From Haloarcula marismortui ATCC 43049 (GTDB taxonomy: Archaea; Halobacteriota; Halobacteria; Halobacteriales; Haloarculaceae), in contig NC_006396.1 of NCBI RefSeq assembly GCF_000011085.1, positions 1,922,001-1,986,000 on the forward strand: a DNA stretch of 64,000 nt, written 5' to 3'. This document shows, one piece after another, positions 1 to 7,571 of the stretch. A program made the position numbers and the translations under genes. Position 1 is the first letter of the stretch. Every line of letters starts with the position of its first letter. Below the pieces are notes generated by a model, which saw nothing but the letters and a program-made list of their open reading frames with translations, made no database searches and was not told the DNA's origin.

Positions 1-407
1 GGGTTCCAGTAGGTCGAGTCCGACGGCAGCACGGATTCGAGCCAGAAGAACCAGCGAGCGTTCCCGCCCTGTTCCGGGATCAACAGCAGTCCAAGTCCAC
101 GTTCGAGAAACGCTGGCAGTGCGCTTGCGAACAGGAAGAACGTGATGAACGCGACGGTCAACACCGTTAGCACCGTCGCAACCAGCGTGAGTAGGCGTGC
201 AACCTCAGCCTGATAGGTGACCCAGCCGACCGCCGTGACAAACACGAATGCCAGCAGCATGGGCAACGCCAGCGCCGGCCGAAACAGGAAGACAAGAATC
301 GTCGCCACCAGCGTCGTCGCTATCGTGACGACGGCGAGCGTCGACCCGTCGACTCTGTCCCCGCCCGACACCGCCTCGCCCTCCGTTGTAGGTATATCCT
401 CTGTCAT
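1..407 (-). CDS. pstC: Phosphate ABC transporter permease PstC, N-terminal part (cut by window edge)
   Basis: The left edge of the window cuts this gene, leaving about 135 codons from the ATG at 407. The visible protein has a polar N-terminal tail of about 20 residues, then three hydrophobic segments (roughly residues 24-42, 45-63 and 70-95), as expected for the start of a membrane permease. It follows pstS on the same strand after a 60 bp gap, so PstC, one of the two channel subunits of the high-affinity phosphate importer, is the best assignment. The conserved permease loop lies outside the window, so the name rests mainly on position. Confidence 0.75.
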   Translation of the reverse strand, partial: MTEDIPTTEGEAVSGGDRVDGSTLAVVTIATTLVATILVFLFRPALALPMLLAFVFVTAVGWVTYQAEVARLLTLVATVLTVLTVAFITFFLFASALPAFLERGLGLLLIPEQGGNARWFFWLESVLPSDSTYWN

Positions 408-467
408 AGTATGGAAAATCGACCGACACGGCCGATAACTGTCAGATGTGGTCCGAGCCGTGGGCGA

Positions 468-1622
468 TTACACCTGGTCGGGGAGCTTGGCGCGCTCTTC
501 CTCGCGGCGGCGTGCGCCGAGCTTGAAGTAGTTGTTCGGCGCGACGAAGGTGTCCTGACCGAAGTCAGACAGGATCATGTTGATGACCGCGGCCTCTTTT
601 TTCGAGGTGCCTTCCCACGTGTACATGTGAAGGTCACGCGAGAGGGGGTATGCCGTTGAGTCGAGGCCGTTCTCGTCGTCCTGATAGCTGTAGGTCGTCC
701 CTTCCCACTCCAGCCCGACGGGGGCCAGGCCGTCCGTGTCGATAAACGCCAGCGCGAGGTAGCTGATAGCGTTGTCGGCCTGTGCGATAGCCTGTGCGAG
801 GCGCTGGTTCTGGCCATAACGGTTGGCGACGCTGGTGTCTTCCTCGGGGTTGCCAAAGACGTTGGAGACGAAGGAGGTTCGCGTCCCGGAGCCCTTGACG
901 CGGCCCAGCACCTGAATTTCGCGGTCCGGACCACCGAGTTCGCTCCAGTTGGTGAGTTCACCTTTGTAGAGGCTTTTGAGCTGGTCGCCGGTGATCTGCT
1001 CGACGCCGGCGTCGGCGATCTCCTGGGAGACGACCAGTGGCTGGCCGTCCACGCCGACGACGTGGTCGATGAACTGGTCGTAAGAGTCCCGGTCCGGGAG
1101 TTCGTCCTCGACGTTCCCGGAGGAGTTGCCCATGTCGTTCTGGCCGTTCATGACCTTCTCGACACCGGTGCCGGAGTGGGAAAGACCGACCGTGAACTGG
1201 AACGGCGGGCCGTCCTCGCCGCCGGCTTCGAACCCGTAGAGACCCGCCCAGTAGTCAGCGAGATTCTGGTCGGTGTCGATGTCGTACTCGCCGTGGGGCC
1301 AGTACTCGCTGTCACTTGCCGGTCGGTTGGCGTTCCAGTACGAGGCCGCAGTGTTGGCGATGGGGTACACCGTCGAGGAGCCGCCGGACTCGAGTGCACT
1401 GGTGTCGCTGGAGCCACCCTCTTCGGTCGCGTCCATTTCGGTTGCGTCCATCTCTGTCGCCGGCGCTTCGGTGTCCTCACTGCCGCCGGAACTTCCGTCT
1501 GACCCGGAGTCACTGCTCCCACTGGAGCAGCCAGCGATCGCAGCGATACTGGTCGCACCTGTCGTTGCGATGAATTTCCGCCGCGATACAAACTCTGACA
1601 GCCCGTTTGAGTCGTGCGCCAT
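468..1622 (-). CDS. pstS: Phosphate-binding lipoprotein PstS
   Basis: A 384-residue periplasmic-type phosphate-binding protein that delivers phosphate to the PstCAB importer outside the membrane. The N-terminus has a twin-arginine signal (RRKF at residues 14-17) and a lipobox ending at Cys32, so it is exported folded and lipid-anchored. A Ser/Gly/Glu/Thr-rich linker follows, then the binding fold with the typical early SGGSSTV-like loop and a GSGTRTSF phosphate loop. The ATG at 1622 is chosen over a TTG one codon upstream. It is first in the leftward pst series and faces the AbrB-PhoU gene across a 332 bp AT-rich gap, which suggests phosphate control. Confidence 0.93.
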   Translation of the reverse strand: MAHDSNGLSEFVSRRKFIATTGATSIAAIAGCSSGSSDSGSDGSSGGSEDTEAPATEMDATEMDATEEGGSSDTSALESGGSSTVYPIANTAASYWNANRPASDSEYWPHGEYDIDTDQNLADYWAGLYGFEAGGEDGPPFQFTVGLSHSGTGVEKVMNGQNDMGNSSGNVEDELPDRDSYDQFIDHVVGVDGQPLVVSQEIADAGVEQITGDQLKSLYKGELTNWSELGGPDREIQVLGRVKGSGTRTSFVSNVFGNPEEDTSVANRYGQNQRLAQAIAQADNAISYLALAFIDTDGLAPVGLEWEGTTYSYQDDENGLDSTAYPLSRDLHMYTWEGTSKKEAAVINMILSDFGQDTFVAPNNYFKLGARRREEERAKLPDQV

Positions 1623-1954
1623 CAACAGAAGCCAACAGGACAGCTAATAAGTAATCTGCTAAGATAGCTATATCTATTGGGTTACTACTATATAGAATTA
1701 GTATGACAAACACTCGCAAACAGGTGTGAATATAATAGCTTATTCGTCTTATTTAGGCCTCCAAGTACCCAAATACGTCGAATATGAAGGATAATTATGT
1801 ATCTCGGCGTATTAGCCGTCTTCGCCGCCACTGCCAGCAAAAATTGCCGGAGAGTCGGCGGCCAGCCGGCGAATATGTCCCCAAATATTAGAACTCCAAT
1901 ACAGTATATAGATATGAGTGGATTTATATCATCGCATGAACGAGTGTCAGTCAC
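1623..1954. promoter_or_regulatory. Divergent promoter region between pstS and the PhoU-like gene
   Basis: 332 bp without a convincing gene and clearly AT-richer than its surroundings. On the + strand a TATA-like TTTATATC at 1923-1930 lies 25-32 bp before the ATG at 1955, the spacing of a leaderless haloarchaeal promoter. On the - strand several AT-rich blocks between about 1640 and 1700 could serve pstS. It probably holds phosphate-responsive sites, but I cannot identify an operator by eye. Confidence 0.6.
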
Positions 1955-2959
1955 ATGGAGACACGCAAGGTCCAGGTGACGGGCGGGTCGACATACACCG
2001 TCTCACTACCCAAAGAGTGGGCGACAGAAAACGACGTGAGCGCGGGCAGCGTCGTCGAATTCCACGCTGAGCGGGACCTGCTGCTGCTCGCTCCACAGCG
2101 GGACAACGGCCGCGTAGAAGGGAGTCTCGACGTGGAGGGACTCGAAAACAGGCACGAACTCACGCGAGCGGTGATGACGATGTACGTCAGTGGCTTCGAC
2201 ATCATCCAGCTCGAAGCGACTCGGATAACGGCCGAACAGCGACGCATCATCCGTGATGCGACACAGGGGCTGGTCGGTCTGGAGATGATTGAGGAAACGA
2301 CCGACCGGGTCGTCCTGCAGGACCTGCTGGATTCCTCGGAGCTGTCTGTCCACAACGCGATCACGCGTATGCGGCTGGTCTCGTTGACAATGCTCTCCGA
2401 CGCTGTCGAAGCGCTCATCGAGGACGACGACGACCTCGCGGCGGACGTGATGCAACGCGACGACGACGTGGACCGCCTCTGGTACATGGTTTCGCGCGTG
2501 TTCCGCACCGTCCTCCGAAACCCAACGGCAGCTAACGAGATCGGCTTCCCGCGCGAGACCGTCTTCGACTTCCAGTCCAGCGCCCGCCAGCTAGAGCGTA
2601 TTGCCGACCACGCGACGAAGATCGCCAGCCTCTCCCAGGAAATCGGGGAGATCACCGGCGAAACAGCCGAGCTTCTCGATCAGCTGGAAGCCGAGGCCAT
2701 TGCAGTCCCCGAGACTGCGATGGACGCCCTGTTGACCGAAGACTCCGACGAGGCCGTCGAACTGGCAAACGGAGCCCGTAGCCAGATCCCCGATGTCGAC
2801 GAGACTGCCCGCGAAGTCGATGGCCAGATCCGCGAGTTCGACCCACAGAGCGCTCAGGTTCTGGGCCTAATCGTCGACTCCCTGTCCCGGACCGCCGACT
2901 ACGGCGGCAACATTGCCGAAAGCGCCCTCCAGAAGGCCGCGCCTCGACCGCAGTCCTGA
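1955..2959 (+). CDS. phoU: AbrB/SpoVT-PhoU domain phosphate regulator
   Basis: 334 residues. The first 45 or so form an AbrB/SpoVT-like DNA-binding swapped hairpin (METRKVQVTGGSTYTVSLP and onward). Residues from about 110 to the end are helical and resemble PhoU repeats. Haloarchaea commonly carry this fusion next to pst genes, where PhoU proteins repress or inhibit phosphate uptake when phosphate is plentiful. The AbrB part suggests it binds DNA itself, perhaps in the shared gap with pstS. Start: ATG with a TATA-like box 25-32 bp upstream, so a leaderless mRNA is likely. The role in phosphate control is inferred from domain content and position. Confidence 0.85.
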   Translation: METRKVQVTGGSTYTVSLPKEWATENDVSAGSVVEFHAERDLLLLAPQRDNGRVEGSLDVEGLENRHELTRAVMTMYVSGFDIIQLEATRITAEQRRIIRDATQGLVGLEMIEETTDRVVLQDLLDSSELSVHNAITRMRLVSLTMLSDAVEALIEDDDDLAADVMQRDDDVDRLWYMVSRVFRTVLRNPTAANEIGFPRETVFDFQSSARQLERIADHATKIASLSQEIGEITGETAELLDQLEAEAIAVPETAMDALLTEDSDEAVELANGARSQIPDVDETAREVDGQIREFDPQSAQVLGLIVDSLSRTADYGGNIAESALQKAAPRPQS

Positions 2960-2999
2960 CCACCCGGCACGGCAAAAACTAGAGAGCCGTCCTGCGACC

Positions 3000-3791
3000 T
3001 TAGCTTGTCGAAACGATACAGTGACGACGATGCCGCCTGATCGTATCGAGGCACGTGACGGTGTCAACAAGCGCCGGGCACGTCACCGGACAGCCGTCGT
3101 AGAGATACCGAACGAGACTGGTCCCGTCAACACCGGAGAGAGCGGCGGCCGACCGGCTGTGGAGTTGCTGTTGGCGGGTCGCTGCCGCCGCCTCACAGTT
3201 AGCTTCAATTTCAGCAAGCTGGTCGTCGATGGTGTCGAGCCGCGCCGGGTCGGTTGTGCGGCGTGCGTTCGCACCGAGTGCAGCTGCACGGCGTTCGCAG
3301 TCATCAAGCGTCGCTTGCACCGACTGTAATGACTCCCGTTCGCGTTCGAGCGCCGGGAGCAACATTTCACGTTCGTCGCGCGCCCCCTCGCTTGCAGTCA
3401 ACAGTGCCTCGTACAACTGCGCCGTCAAGCGCGTTCCCGTGGCGATCTGCGTGCCGAGTTCCGGGCCGAACTCCATCGACATATTCGCTTCTAGCGAGTC
3501 GTCGTACTCGGCTTCGAAATGTGGTACAGCCATGACCGTCTCGCGGTAGGCTTCCCGGACAGCACGCAGGCTAGTATCGGGTTTCGGCTGCCGGGCACTG
3601 AATGCCGACATCCCACCCCCGGAGGTGTCAACGGTACCCGCGGATTGGGCCGTCGGCTCAATAGATACCATCTGGGTCCGAAAACGCCTGAGCGCCGCCA
3701 GTTCAGCCTCGATACAGTCGATCTCTCGCTGAACGACAGCGAGCGCCTGCTCGATCCGCGGCTGGCTTGTCTCGGTGGTAGACACGGACAC
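3000..3791 (-). CDS. Conserved haloarchaeal protein, DUF7260-like
   Basis: 263 residues from a GTG at 3791; a second in-frame GTG lies two codons later. No signal peptide or membrane span. The protein is mostly helical with heptad-like stretches at about residues 10-45 and 140-200. Its layout (helical N-terminus, a conserved FEAEYDDSLEANMSMEFGPE-like centre, a C-terminal YLYDGCP segment with Cys residues) resembles the haloarchaeal family I remember as DUF7260; that number is unchecked. Function unknown. It is convergent with the PhoU-like gene (40 bp between stops) and has TATA-like AT-rich sequence upstream near 3825-3845. Confidence 0.7.
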   Translation of the reverse strand: MSVSTTETSQPRIEQALAVVQREIDCIEAELAALRRFRTQMVSIEPTAQSAGTVDTSGGGMSAFSARQPKPDTSLRAVREAYRETVMAVPHFEAEYDDSLEANMSMEFGPELGTQIATGTRLTAQLYEALLTASEGARDEREMLLPALERERESLQSVQATLDDCERRAAALGANARRTTDPARLDTIDDQLAEIEANCEAAAATRQQQLHSRSAAALSGVDGTSLVRYLYDGCPVTCPALVDTVTCLDTIRRHRRHCIVSTS

Positions 3792-4077
3792 TCAGCCGGA
3801 GTGTTTGCTGTCGTCGTATAGGTATTTTATATGTTCGCTATATAGACCGTCGTACCGCTACCGTCGGAATCCACAGTGGTGCGATTCGCTCCGAGCAGCA
3901 ATGTCCCTGCCAGCGACAGGTACTGTCAGCCCGGTCCGTCCATGTCGTCCGCAACGGATGCACTTTTCCCGAGTGGGGAACTACGACCTGCTGGTGGCGA
4001 TGACGAGATGTTACCCCCGCTGAGCCCCTTGTGACGATGGACTTTTCCTGAGCCACCATTTCAACTCCGAACAGCGA

Positions 4078-4461
4078 CTAAAACGGTGCAGCAGGGCCTT
4101 CGTCGGAATCTCTGTCAGCAGCTGCAGTGTCTGCCGGCGTCTCCTCATCTTCGGCACGCTCCAGCGGGCCGTCCCAGCCGTTCAGCCCCGGTGCAAAGCT
4201 TACAACGTCACCATCAAACCCTTCGTACGACGCGATGAGCCGGGCGGCCTGCACACTGGATTTGCCTTTCGGACACACTGTCACGACCTCGTCGTCGCCT
4301 TCGAACCGTTCGACTTCATCGACGAGCGACGGGAACGGGACGTTCTCGCTCTCGGGGATGTGGCCTCGCTCGAACGCGCCGGGTGAGCGGATATCGACTA
4401 CCCGGACCGTCTCCTCGTCGAGTTTCGACCGTAGCTCGTCGGCGTCGATTTCGCCGTCCAT
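4078..4461 (-). CDS. Rhodanese-like domain protein
   Basis: 127 residues: one rhodanese domain plus an acidic C-terminal tail of about 25 residues. The family signature is present (VVDIRSP near residue 21, GHIPESENVPF near 33), and the active loop CPKGKSS puts the catalytic Cys at position 63. Single-domain rhodaneses transfer sulfane sulfur or act as persulfide carriers; the substrate cannot be told from sequence. It is last in a leftward series (DUF5810-like, DUF5809-like, small membrane protein, Nudix, rhodanese), 38 bp after the Nudix gene, so probably co-transcribed. Confidence 0.88.
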   Translation of the reverse strand: MDGEIDADELRSKLDEETVRVVDIRSPGAFERGHIPESENVPFPSLVDEVERFEGDDEVVTVCPKGKSSVQAARLIASYEGFDGDVVSFAPGLNGWDGPLERAEDEETPADTAAADRDSDEGPAAPF

Positions 4462-4499
4462 ATCCAGCCGCTAGCGGGCGATACCTAAACCTTCACCGG

Positions 4500-5042
4500 C
4501 TACAGCAATCCATCAGCCTGTGCCAGCAGGATGCCTTCGATGGTCGCATCGTTAGCTGGCTCGCGACGGGCGACCGCCAGTGCCTCGTCGATGGGAACTG
4601 TCGTCACCGAGAGGAACTCGTTGTCGTCAAGTTCCCGGTCGACCGGTTCGAGGCCCTCAGCGAAGACGATGCCACGGCGGTGCCGGAGCACGCCGGTCGA
4701 ACACGAGAACTCTTCGATAAGTGAAACGCCGGCGGCCTCGAAGCCGGTCTCCTCGCGGAGTTCGCGCGCACCGGCGGCCGTGTAGGATTCGTCGTCTTCG
4801 ACGATGCCGGCCGGGAGTTCGAGGCACTGCTCACGAATGGTCGGGCGATACTGGTCGACCATGACGAGTTCGTCGCCGGTCGTGGCGACCACGACGGCCG
4901 CATCAGGGAGTTCGGCCCAGTAGTAGTCCTTCTCGGAGCCGTCGGGCTGGCGAACTCGGTCGTAACCGCCGGTGTACCAGCCGGTCTCGTACTCGCGTTG
5001 GCTCTCGACGATTGGCCACTTGTGGTCCGGTTCGCGGGTCAT
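4500..5042 (-). CDS. Nudix hydrolase, ADP-ribose pyrophosphatase-like
   Basis: 180 residues with a complete Nudix box at about residues 79-101: Gly79, the mid-box Glu and the RELREETGF segment that binds the metals. The preceding LELPAG is typical of the ADP-sugar pyrophosphatase subgroup, so hydrolysis of ADP-ribose or a similar nucleoside diphosphate sugar is likely, in the cytoplasm. The ATG overlaps the stop of the upstream gene in an ATGA arrangement (5039-5042), indicating translational coupling. Confidence 0.88.
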   Translation of the reverse strand: MTREPDHKWPIVESQREYETGWYTGGYDRVRQPDGSEKDYYWAELPDAAVVVATTGDELVMVDQYRPTIREQCLELPAGIVEDDESYTAAGARELREETGFEAAGVSLIEEFSCSTGVLRHRRGIVFAEGLEPVDRELDDNEFLSVTTVPIDEALAVARREPANDATIEGILLAQADGLL

Positions 5043-5452
5043 ACGTCCTGTCGGACCGCGACGTGGTAAAACGTGCCGTTGTGCCTGACGATGACGCCGT
5101 CGTCGGTTACAGCCCCGTCATACTGCTGGCTAAGCGCGTCTCGCTCGTCGAACGGCGAATGAGTGAACGCACCCTTGAACCCGAGCGGCCCGCGCCAGTA
5201 CGGCTCGGATTGCCCGGTCGCCGACGGAGATGCGTCGGCCAGCGCCTCGCTCGTGTACGGGAAGCGTCGCTCAGACTGGCTGCTCCAGTTGATTGCCGTG
5301 CCGTTGTCGACGCTGTACTCGCCGTCGGTCGGCGTAGCAACGGCGTAGTAAGGGTCCCCGCTCTTGAGGAGGCCCGGCAGCGCACCCAGCGCCAGCAACA
5401 GCACGACGACGGCGATGATACCGAGCAGGGTGTTCCGTGTGACCGGGCGCAT
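5039..5452 (-). CDS. Small membrane-anchored protein of unknown function
   Basis: 137 residues with one strong N-terminal hydrophobic segment (about residues 9-29), followed by a soluble domain rich in Tyr, Ser and Asp. No lipobox, so it is probably a signal anchor with the domain outside. I do not recognise the family. It overlaps the upstream gene by one base (TGATG at 5450-5454) and the Nudix gene by four, so the three genes are tightly coupled. Confidence 0.72.
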   Translation of the reverse strand: MRPVTRNTLLGIIAVVVLLLALGALPGLLKSGDPYYAVATPTDGEYSVDNGTAINWSSQSERRFPYTSEALADASPSATGQSEPYWRGPLGFKGAFTHSPFDERDALSQQYDGAVTDDGVIVRHNGTFYHVAVRQDV

Positions 5453-5865
5453 CAGATGACCTCGCGGTAGATGCGGCCGAAGGCCTGGCGACGGAGCGTC
5501 CCGACAGCAGCGCGACGTTCGTCCTGAAACGTCGCCGCGACGGCCTGCTCCGCGAAGGGCGCGGCGTGCCAGACAACGTTGTCGACGTTCTCCGCGCCGA
5601 CTAGCGTCACCTCACAGTCGGTGTCTTCGCGCCACTCTTCGAACTCCGCCATCGAGCCGACCTGAACCGCGAGCGATTCTGCGAACAGCACGTCGCGAGC
5701 GGTTTCGACGACCTCGCTGGTGACTCGCTCCTCGTAGGTCTCCGGGTCGAGACCCATCGCCTTCGCGACTTCCTTGACGACGACCTGTGCCGTCGGCCCG
5801 AACGCGTCGTAGCGCTCGCGGGCCTCGGCTGCCGATACCGGCGCGAACTGCCCCTCAGTGTCCAT
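5452..5865 (-). CDS. DUF5809-like haloarchaeal protein
   Basis: 137 residues, acidic, no signal peptide, no membrane segment. An N-terminal helical half (to about residue 65) is followed by an alpha/beta half containing CEVTLVGAENVDNVVWH-like sequence and a conserved basic C-terminus. I recognise it from memory as the haloarchaeal DUF5809 family, found next to DUF5810; unchecked. Function unknown. Its start is 23 bp after the DUF5810-like stop on the same strand. Confidence 0.72.
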   Translation of the reverse strand: MDTEGQFAPVSAAEARERYDAFGPTAQVVVKEVAKAMGLDPETYEERVTSEVVETARDVLFAESLAVQVGSMAEFEEWREDTDCEVTLVGAENVDNVVWHAAPFAEQAVAATFQDERRAAVGTLRRQAFGRIYREVI

Positions 5866-5888
5866 ACGTCCTGTTGCTGCCGGCGGGA

Positions 5889-6362
5889 CTATTCGGTTTC
5901 GTCTCCGGTCGCGCCAGCCTCGTCGCCAGCGTCGGATGCCGACGTGTCACTATCAGTGGCGTCCGCATCGTTCTCGTCGTCGCTATCGCGTAGCATCTCC
6001 CGCGTCAGGTCCCGGGCCTCGGCCAGCACCTCGCTGTCGTGGTCGCTGAGCGCGTTCGATCCCCGGTGGCGGTCCGCGCCCTGCGGGAGGTCGCCGTGGC
6101 CGTGTCCGTGCGCGTGGTCGTGGCTATGCCCATCGCTGCGGTCGACGGTATCCTCGAACACCTGTGGGAACTCCGTCTCCTCAGCGTATTCGACGACTTC
6201 GGTGGACAGTTCGTCCTCGCCGAGTTGGCCCCAGTCGGGGACGCGGTCGTCAAGCCACGCTTCATGATCATCGCCGCCGGTCATCGCGGTAAACGCGAGG
6301 TGGTTCGCCAGATGCACGTCATCGGCTTGCGGGTCGTCACACACTGGACAGGCGTATCCCAT
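5889..6362 (-). CDS. DUF5810-like zinc-finger protein
   Basis: 157 residues. The N-terminus (MGYACPVCDDPQADDVHLAN) has a CPVC pair followed by a His about 11 residues later (HLANHLAF), suggesting a small C2H2-type zinc site. The middle is acidic with a His-rich patch around residues 77-88 (HSHDHAHGHGHG), which may bind metal. The last 40 residues are Asp/Ala/Thr-rich and probably disordered. Known to me as DUF5810 in haloarchaea, function unknown. First gene of the leftward series that ends with the rhodanese gene. Confidence 0.75.
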   Translation of the reverse strand: MGYACPVCDDPQADDVHLANHLAFTAMTGGDDHEAWLDDRVPDWGQLGEDELSTEVVEYAEETEFPQVFEDTVDRSDGHSHDHAHGHGHGDLPQGADRHRGSNALSDHDSEVLAEARDLTREMLRDSDDENDADATDSDTSASDAGDEAGATGDETE

Positions 6363-6493
6363 TGGTGTGCAAAGCGTGGATGCGGAGCCGTATATGTAGT
6401 CGGGGTCTCGAAGCGGTCGTCGTTTCAGACCGGCGCTCCCGCTCTTCGCCGGGACTGCATCTGAGTATACGGACCGCGGAGTGAGGCAAGCGC

Positions 6494-6991
6494 CTACAGC
6501 AGACAGACCATTACCAAGGCGTCCTCGCCGTTGCTGTAGTAGTTCGGAATCGTCTTGCGGTGTTCGAACCCGAAGCGCCGGTAGAGCTTTCGCGCGCCGC
6601 CATTGTCGGCCCGGACCTCCAGCTTGACCGAGCCGGCACCGGTCTCGTCGATGACCTCCATCGCACGCCGCAACAGCGCGCTCGCAACCCCCTGCCGTCG
6701 GTACGCCGGCCGAACCGCGAGGTCCTTGATGTGACCGAGCGGGGTACCGTGGTTCGGCACCGTATCCGCGATGACGTAGCCTGCGACAGCGGGCGGGTCG
6801 TCGTCGTCGTTACCGGTTTCGGCGACGAGAAACCCCGTTTCGCCGAGATAGCTCTCCAGTGCAGAAAACGGCCATGGCTGTGGAAATGACGCCTGCTCGA
6901 TGCGGTGGACCTCGATGAGATCCGCACGGACGGCGCGTCGAACCGCTGGCGTATCCGGCGTCTCCGGTCCGTCAGGAGCGACCGTTGTCAC
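6494..6991 (-). CDS. rimI: RimI-type N-alpha-acetyltransferase (GNAT)
   Basis: 165 residues starting with GTG at 6991. An upstream in-frame ATG at 7087 would add 32 residues with no GNAT homology. A TATA-like CATATG core sits about 25 bp before the GTG, so I prefer this leaderless start. The acetyl-CoA loop is clear (YRRQGVASALL) and the C-terminal ARKLYRRFGFE motif is typical of RimI, which acetylates the N-terminus of ribosomal protein S18 in bacteria and of many proteins in archaea (Ard1-like). Cytoplasmic. Confidence 0.85.
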   Translation of the reverse strand: MTTVAPDGPETPDTPAVRRAVRADLIEVHRIEQASFPQPWPFSALESYLGETGFLVAETGNDDDDPPAVAGYVIADTVPNHGTPLGHIKDLAVRPAYRRQGVASALLRRAMEVIDETGAGSVKLEVRADNGGARKLYRRFGFEHRKTIPNYYSNGEDALVMVCLL

Positions 6992-7012
6992 GTGTGTACT
7001 TCGGTATGGACC

Positions 7013-7022
7013 TACATATGTG
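7013..7022 (-). promoter_or_regulatory. TATA-like box supporting the rimI GTG start
   Basis: On the - strand an ACATATGT-containing block is centred about 26 bp before the GTG at 6991. This is standard spacing for a leaderless haloarchaeal transcript and is the main reason for choosing the shorter rimI reading frame. Confidence 0.5.
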
Positions 7023-7152
7023 TTACCGCCGACCGAAGATATCCCGGGTTCTGACTGTTTGTCGATAAGTGCTGATAATTCATGCATCGATAGGGGCAGG
7101 ACAAAGTTAGAACTCCGGAAGGTTCTTTAGTCTGACGAGTCTATCTATAAGC

Positions 7153-7190
7153 GCACCCATTTTGGGTGCCACCACCCCCACCCCCACCCC
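7153..7190. repeat. Small hairpin followed by C-rich tract (G-rich on - strand)
   Basis: GCACCC/GGGTGC form a 6 bp stem with a 4-base loop (7153-7168). A tract with runs of 5, 5 and 4 C separated by single A follows (about 7170-7190); the - strand therefore has three long G runs plus two GG pairs. It lies between the aconitase terminator region and the rimI promoter. It could mark a processing or termination point, or simply be composition. Confidence 0.4.
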
Positions 7191-7406
7191 TCTTTCCAAA
7201 CTTTTCCATCGCTGCCGAGTTGTACTAGACGTAGGTTCTGCCAGAGCCGACTGCAGGCGTCGGAATGAAGGCGTCCCCCGGCTACGGAATGGGTATCATA
7301 TCTCTGGCGCTGGTGCGGTTTTAGTATCCTGTTATCTGAAGGAAACGTGGTACTAGGCTTCGTTTCTCGATAAAAAACCGCGGTCAGAAGGCGACCGCGC
7401 TGTCTC

Positions 7407-7568
7407 ACGGCGCAAAGCGCCGTTCGACCTGAAATCGATTCCTCGCTACGCTCGGAATCGCTCCGTCGCGGGTCGTTCCTCCCCGTCGTCGGGCGGCGAT
7501 GCTGCCCGACTGCCTGCGGGACCTACGGTCCCGCTCCGCTCCGGAATCTGAGGTCGCTTCGCGACCTC
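7407..7568 (-). repeat. Array of five perfect hairpins behind the aconitase gene
   Basis: Five perfect inverted repeats lie end to end in 162 bp, starting 3 bp after the aconitase stop codon: 7550-7568 (8 bp stem, 3-base loop), 7516-7534 (7 bp, loop 5), 7488-7510 (7 bp, loop 9), 7436-7460 (7 bp, loop 11) and 7407-7423 (7 bp, loop 3). In the aconitase transcript they would form consecutive stem-loops, suited to a terminator or RNA-stabilising 3' region. The gene-free gap 6992-7571 otherwise holds only the C-rich tract and the rimI promoter. Confidence 0.7.
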
Positions 7569-7571
7569 ACG

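Noticed and set aside
7170-7190. G-quadruplex on the - strand
   Set aside because: Only three long G runs are present plus GG pairs, too weak to call a quadruplex with confidence.
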